This document shows, piece by piece, positions 31,371-34,135 of a stretch of DNA of 34,135 nt. Source of the DNA: Candidatus Abyssobacteria bacterium SURF_5 (GTDB taxonomy: Bacteria; Abyssobacteria; SURF-5); assembly GCA_003598085.1 (NCBI GenBank), contig QZKU01000142.1, positions 1 through 34,135 of the forward strand, given 5' to 3'. The translations under genes were made by a program, and so were the position numbers. Numbering within the stretch: position 1 is the first letter of the stretch; the number at the start of each line of letters is the position of its first letter. Under the pieces are notes generated by a model. It saw only the letters and a program-made list of their open reading frames with translations, made no database searches and was not told where the DNA came from.

Positions 31371-32165
31371 CTACTTCTCCAGCACTTTCCTGGCTTCTTT
31401 GGCGGTAACCCCTTCATGAACAATCTTGCCGATGGCCTCGACAATTTTCTCGGGGCGCTTGTGCTGAAAGGCGTTTCGTCCAATGGATACGCCCGCCGCG
31501 CCTGCCTTCAGTGCATCTTCCACCATCGTCAGAAGCTGGGCTTCGGTCTCCATCTTTTCCCCGCCCGCAATGACGACAGGCACGGGACATCCCTCAACTA
31601 CCTCCTTGAAAGACTCAATGCTGCCGGTGTAGTTGCATTTTACGATGTCGGCGCCGAGTTCCGCCCCCACGCGGGCAGCATGCTTGACATATTTTACGTC
31701 ATATTCGCTTTCTATTTTCTTGCCCCGCGTGTACAGCATGGCGAGCAGCGGCATGCCCCAATGGGCGCACGAACGTGAGATCGAGCCAAAGAACTCAAGC
31801 ATCTCGATATCCTTCTCCGCTCCAAGGTTAATATGTATGCTCACGGCATCGGCTCCGAGTTGTATCGCTTCTTCGACCGAGCAGACGGGGACTTTGGTGT
31901 TCGGATCGGGACTCATTGAAGTATTGGCGGAGAGATGGATGATCAAACCCACATCCTTGCCGCTTCCGCGGTGACCCGCGCCGACGATGCCTTTATGAAT
32001 AATGATGGCATTTGCTCCACCCTCGACAATCTTATCGATGGTCACCCGCATATTGACCAGCCCCTGGATTGGACCCATCGTTGTGCCATGATCCATCGGC
32101 ACAATCACGCTTCTGCCGGAATTTCTGTCGATGATCCTCTCGAGTCGTATCTTCTTCCCGATCAT
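31371..32165 (-). CDS. 2-amino-3,7-dideoxy-D-threo-hept-6-ulosonate synthase (archaeal-type AroA')
   Basis: A class I aldolase-type enzyme that condenses L-aspartate semialdehyde with a 6-deoxy-5-ketofructose phosphate derivative in the alternative shikimate entry. The catalytic residues match Methanocaldococcus MJ0400 with a constant offset of eight: Asp25 (PMDHG), Tyr145 (AMLYTRG) and Lys176 (ADIVKCNY), the Schiff-base lysine. The fold ends with [15 protein letters not shown] and [11 protein letters not shown], phosphate-binding segments. Length (264) is normal. AGGAAGG lies six bases before the ATG. It is first in an operon with aroB'. LsrF-type aldolases are related, but the partner gene favours AroA'. 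Confidence 0.9.
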   Translation of the reverse strand: MIGKKIRLERIIDRNSGRSVIVPMDHGTTMGPIQGLVNMRVTIDKIVEGGANAIIIHKGIVGAGHRGSGKDVGLIIHLSANTSMSPDPNTKVPVCSVEEAIQLGADAVSIHINLGAEKDIEMLEFFGSISRSCAHWGMPLLAMLYTRGKKIESEYDVKYVKHAARVGAELGADIVKCNYTGSIESFKEVVEGCPVPVVIAGGEKMETEAQLLTMVEDALKAGAAGVSIGRNAFQHKRPEKIVEAIGKIVHEGVTAKEARKVLEK

Positions 32166-32231
32166 TGCAAACCTTCCTCGCCTCTAATTAATTCTGGCCG
32201 CTGGACTTACCGTGAACGCACAGGTCGGCAT

Positions 32232-32260
32232 ATTCTACTCCATTCCTGCAAAAAATTCAA
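32232..32260 (-). promoter_or_regulatory. Promoter of the aroA'-aroB' operon
   Basis: On the minus strand TTGAAT (32255-32260) and TAGAAT (32232-32237) are 17 bases apart, a near-consensus pair. Transcription would start near 32225, leaving a leader of about 60 bases. Confidence 0.7.
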
Positions 32261-32347
32261 TTGGCGCCGATTTGATCGTTTCCGACAGACGTTTTGCCCA
32301 ATGCGCGGTGCTCCGATTCCGCCGTAAGTCAACGGATGCGCGTAAGT

Positions 32348-32376
32348 TTGCAAATTATATGGGGACATGGTAAAAT
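32348..32376 (+). promoter_or_regulatory. Promoter of the tat operon
   Basis: TTGCAA (32348-32353) and TAAAAT (32371-32376) are spaced by 17 bases. The start would fall near 32384, about 75 bases before tatA. It is divergent from the aroA' promoter, with about 90 bases between the two; nothing else is seen in that gap. Confidence 0.6.
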
Positions 32377-32456
32377 TTTATAAGAATTCAAGCGTCGGCG
32401 ATGCGCCGGCCTGATACTTAAAAAGATGTCAATCCCGGAGCGGGAGGTGAATACAT

Positions 32457-32666
32457 ATGATCGGTTGGCAGGAACTGTTAATAGTCATGGTGATAGTAAT
32501 GCTTGTCTTCGGGACGAGCAAGATCAGCGGTATCGGGAAATCGATGGGAACGGCTATCCGCGATTTTCGAGACAGCATGAAAGGCGAACCCGAAGGAGAC
32601 AAAAATTCGGTCAGCCCGAAAGAAGAAAACGCGAGTGAAGAGAAAGAAGCCGGCAAAATTAAATGA
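32457..32666 (+). CDS. tatA: Twin-arginine translocase subunit TatA
   Basis: A small membrane protein that forms the pore for folded, Tat-signal-bearing proteins. One N-terminal transmembrane helix (IGWQELLIVMVIVMLVFG) ends at the Phe-Gly hinge (residues 18-19), followed by an amphipathic helix (IGKSMGTAIRDFRDSMKG) and a short charged tail. A hydrophilic residue near position 5-6 rather than Pro/Glu fits TatA/E more than TatB. GGGAGGTG seven bases upstream supports the start. Length is 69. The stop overlaps tatC (ATGA). Confidence 0.9.
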   Translation: MIGWQELLIVMVIVMLVFGTSKISGIGKSMGTAIRDFRDSMKGEPEGDKNSVSPKEENASEEKEAGKIK

Positions 32667-33379
32667 ACGACGTAAAGATGACCTTCACCCAACATTTGGC
32701 GGAGTTGAGGATCCGCTTGGTGAAGGGTTTGGCCGCGATCGCGGTATTCTCGATCATCGGCTATATTTTTCGCTCCCAGATCCTCTACGTCATAAAGAAA
32801 CCGCTGGGCACCACCATCCCGCTTCATGCCTTTGATCTGTTCGAGCCTTTCTTCGCATCCCTGAGAATCGCCGGCTATACCGGCTTGTTCTTCGGATTGC
32901 CGTTCCTGGTGTACCAGATCATGATGTTCTGTCTTCCCGCTCTCAGACCGAACGAGAAAAAGGTGATCGTGGGGGGGCTCGTCTGCGGCGTTTTCCTGCT
33001 CTACGGCGGCATCATCTTCTCGTACATGTTCATTTTGCCCATGCTGATCCCGCAATTGGCGGGGTTCTTTTCCACGGGCGTCGAACAGACATTTTCACTT
33101 AAAATGTACATCGACAAGATCTTTAGATTTATTATCGGGTTCGGACTCGGCTTCCAGCTTCCCATCATCCTGATTGTTCTCGTGCGGGTGGGCGTCGTTT
33201 CAGTCGAGGGGCTCCGCAAAAACCGCAAATATATGATGGTCGGCATCTTCATCATGGCCGCCATCCTCACTCCGCCCGATGTGATCTCGCAAATGCTGCT
33301 GGCTGTTCCGCTGCTGGTGCTTTACGAAGTCAGTATCTGGGTGTCATCTTTCCTGGAAAGGAGTGAGCGAGCGACATGA
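32663..33379 (+). CDS. tatC: Twin-arginine translocase subunit TatC
   Basis: The polytopic receptor of the Tat pathway, which binds the twin-arginine signal. It begins KMTFTQHLAELRIRLVKGLAAI, matching the conserved HLxELRxRL of TatC, has FFASLRIAGYTGLFFGLPFLVYQIMMFCLPALRPNEKK in the second region (landmark near residues 68-105), and about six hydrophobic helices. Length (238) is typical. The start overlaps tatA and the stop overlaps the next gene (ATGA each), so the three are translationally coupled. Confidence 0.95.
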   Translation: MNDVKMTFTQHLAELRIRLVKGLAAIAVFSIIGYIFRSQILYVIKKPLGTTIPLHAFDLFEPFFASLRIAGYTGLFFGLPFLVYQIMMFCLPALRPNEKKVIVGGLVCGVFLLYGGIIFSYMFILPMLIPQLAGFFSTGVEQTFSLKMYIDKIFRFIIGFGLGFQLPIILIVLVRVGVVSVEGLRKNRKYMMVGIFIMAAILTPPDVISQMLLAVPLLVLYEVSIWVSSFLERSERAT

Positions 33380-33720
33380 TCGGCATAGGTCCCGTCGAAT
33401 TACTGGTCATCCTCATCGTAGCCCTCATCGTCTTCGGCCCCGAAAGAATGCCCGAGCTGGCCCGCAACCTGGCAAAATTGGTCCGCGACCTGCGAGGTGC
33501 CATGGATGAGGTGCGTGAACAGTTCAACGAATTAACGAAAGAGGACCTCCTGCCCACTAAAGAGATCGACGCATACTATCGCGAGACCATCGACAGCGTC
33601 AAGAAATCAATCGAGCCGCCTCCCGACATGCCCGACATTAAAGATATCAATGCAGAAGTCGAACAATCCATCCGCCAGATAGACAACCCGCCGCCTGACA
33701 AGTCAGAACAACAAACCTAA
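33376..33720 (+). CDS. tatB: Twin-arginine translocase subunit TatB-like
   Basis: A single-helix Tat subunit. The N-terminal helix carries Glu8 (IGPVELLVILIVALIVFGP), and the hinge FGPERMPELARNLAKLVRDLRG matches TatB (FGPxxLPE). A longer, acidic and proline-rich tail (EPPPDMPDIKDIN, DNPPPDKSEQQ) fits TatB better than TatA. TatB works with TatC as the docking site. Length is 114, shorter than E. coli TatB (171) but common elsewhere. It is the last gene of tatA-tatC-tatB; the order, with TatB after TatC, differs from E. coli tatABC. Confidence 0.85.
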   Translation: MIGIGPVELLVILIVALIVFGPERMPELARNLAKLVRDLRGAMDEVREQFNELTKEDLLPTKEIDAYYRETIDSVKKSIEPPPDMPDIKDINAEVEQSIRQIDNPPPDKSEQQT

Positions 33721-33754
33721 CCTGCTTGTCAACCCCCGCATCCGCCACTTGTCC

Positions 33755-34016
33755 AAATATGGGGACAGACACCATATTTATCTCCGTAAGCCTATGTCTA
33801 GCCATAGTTTATAAATTCCATTCTCGTTTTTTAAAAGGGAAAAATGATGAGAGTTAATAAAAATAAGGCGTCTGTTCCAATATTCCTTGCTTCGGTTTAA
33901 GGACAAGAAGTTGAAAATACACATGTTCTTTAAACTTCATTTCATAAAAAGAAATAGTGATTTGCTTTGTAAGTTATTGTAAATCAAGTACTTCACAAAA
34001 ATAATATGGTGTCTGT
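33755..34016. repeat. Hairpin-ended element with 14-bp exact inverted ends (RAYT/MITE-like)
   Basis: The left end is a hairpin: AAATATGG (33755-33762), nine-base loop, CCATATTT (33772-33779). Within it ACAGACACCATATT (33765-33778) recurs exactly inverted as AATATGGTGTCTGT at 34003-34016. The motif GGGGACAGACACCATATTT is of the kind that flanks REP-associated tyrosine transposase genes and their non-autonomous derivatives. No transposase is seen inside. Confidence 0.6.
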
Positions 34017-34040
34017 GAGACTGTCCGACGATTAAGGTTG

Positions 34041-34056
34041 TTGAACTATAGTTCAA
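34041..34056. promoter_or_regulatory. Perfect 16-bp palindromic operator-like site
   Basis: TTGAACTATAGTTCAA is a perfect palindrome, centred 24 bases upstream of the -35 box of the promoter at 34072-34100. It contains GAAC-N4-GTTC, the core of the Gram-positive LexA/DinR box, but could equally bind an XRE-type regulator. Confidence 0.6.
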
Positions 34057-34071
34057 GATATTAATTTATGG

Positions 34072-34100
34072 TTGACAATAGCCTCTTTTTGTGGTATCAT
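34072..34100 (+). promoter_or_regulatory. Strong promoter of the gene at the right edge
   Basis: A perfect TTGACA (34072-34077) and TATCAT (34095-34100) are spaced by 17 bases, giving one of the best promoters in the window. The start would be near 34107, just before AAGGGGAGGT. Confidence 0.75.
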
Positions 34101-34124
34101 CTCCTTCAACAAGGGGAGGTGAGC

Positions 34125-34135
34125 ATGGCGCAAAG
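34125..34135 (+). CDS. Start of an unidentified gene cut by the window edge
   Basis: AAGGGGAGGT (34111-34120) followed by ATGGCGCAA at 34125 is a strong initiation site directly behind the promoter. Only Met-Ala-Gln is visible, so the product cannot be named. Confidence 0.6.

Larger units (their letters stand above)
33721..34071. other. AT-rich intergenic region holding a hairpin-ended element and a palindrome
   Basis: No gene is recognised here. It contains the MITE-like element at 33755-34016 and the palindrome at 34041-34056, listed separately. Base composition is markedly more AT-rich than the rest of the window. Confidence 0.6.

Noticed and set aside
32354-32376. TATGGGGACA near the tat promoter as a second copy of the RAYT-type end
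   Set aside because: Only ten bases match the motif at 33758-33767, no hairpin partner follows, and the site overlaps a promoter, so chance is likely.

Overview
The window looks like chromosomal DNA from an uncultured, Gram-negative-type bacterium of moderately high GC content. It encodes HflKC, a twin-arginine translocase, a lipoprotein-anchored sugar ABC transporter, a directly glutaminylating GlnRS and LexA. Two genes give the archaeal-type entry to the shikimate pathway (AroA' and AroB'), which suggests a deep-branching or candidate-phylum lineage such as those near Desulfobacterota. I cannot fix the taxon from sequence alone. No rRNA, tRNA or CRISPR array was seen. Dispersed palindromic repeats occur in several intergenic stretches.

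Layout. 1-504 is the broken end of uvrA, running into repeat-like DNA. 726-4736 holds glnS and then hflK-hflC, each with a visible sigma70-type promoter. 5048-5548 (minus) is an orphan orotate-PRTase-like gene with a near-consensus promoter. 5826-9946 is a complete four-gene sugar ABC importer operon with a hairpin between the binding-protein and first permease genes. 9968-12283 (minus) is DUF72, a membrane site-2 protease with CBS domains, and DUF488. 12342-17426 (minus) runs from a DehI-type 2-haloacid dehalogenase, through a haloalkane-dehalogenase-like hydrolase and an acyl-CoA synthetase, to nicotinate phosphoribosyltransferase. 17661-18896 (minus) is a visibly more AT-rich CelD/FemAB-like acyltransferase gene. 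19182-21295 is a Gfo/Idh/MocA oxidoreductase plus a TIM-barrel glycosidase-like protein. 21444-21614 (minus) is a 56-residue zinc-ribbon gene whose stop codon lies inside a palindromic repeat.

21709-24788 is lexA, divergent from an Fe-S (XPD/DinG-type) helicase with an N-terminal PD-(D/E)XK nuclease domain. The two proposed promoters overlap around an 11-bp-period direct repeat, so this looks like a LexA-controlled DNA-damage module. 24814-30151 (minus) is a tight operon tlyA - zinc ribbon - nadK - recN - secreted FG-GAP protein. 30375-32165 (minus) is aroA'-aroB' behind a good promoter. 32457-33720 is tatA-tatC-tatB with start/stop overlaps. The last 400 bases are AT-rich. They contain a hairpin-ended, MITE-like element, a perfect 16-bp palindrome, a strong promoter and the first bases of one more gene.

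The most interesting leads are the lexA/helicase-nuclease divergon, the haloalkane/haloacid dehalogenase pair, the archaeal-type shikimate entry in a bacterium, the coupling of recN to a secreted beta-propeller protein, and the palindrome-controlled gene at the right edge. All functions are read from motifs. No database search was possible.
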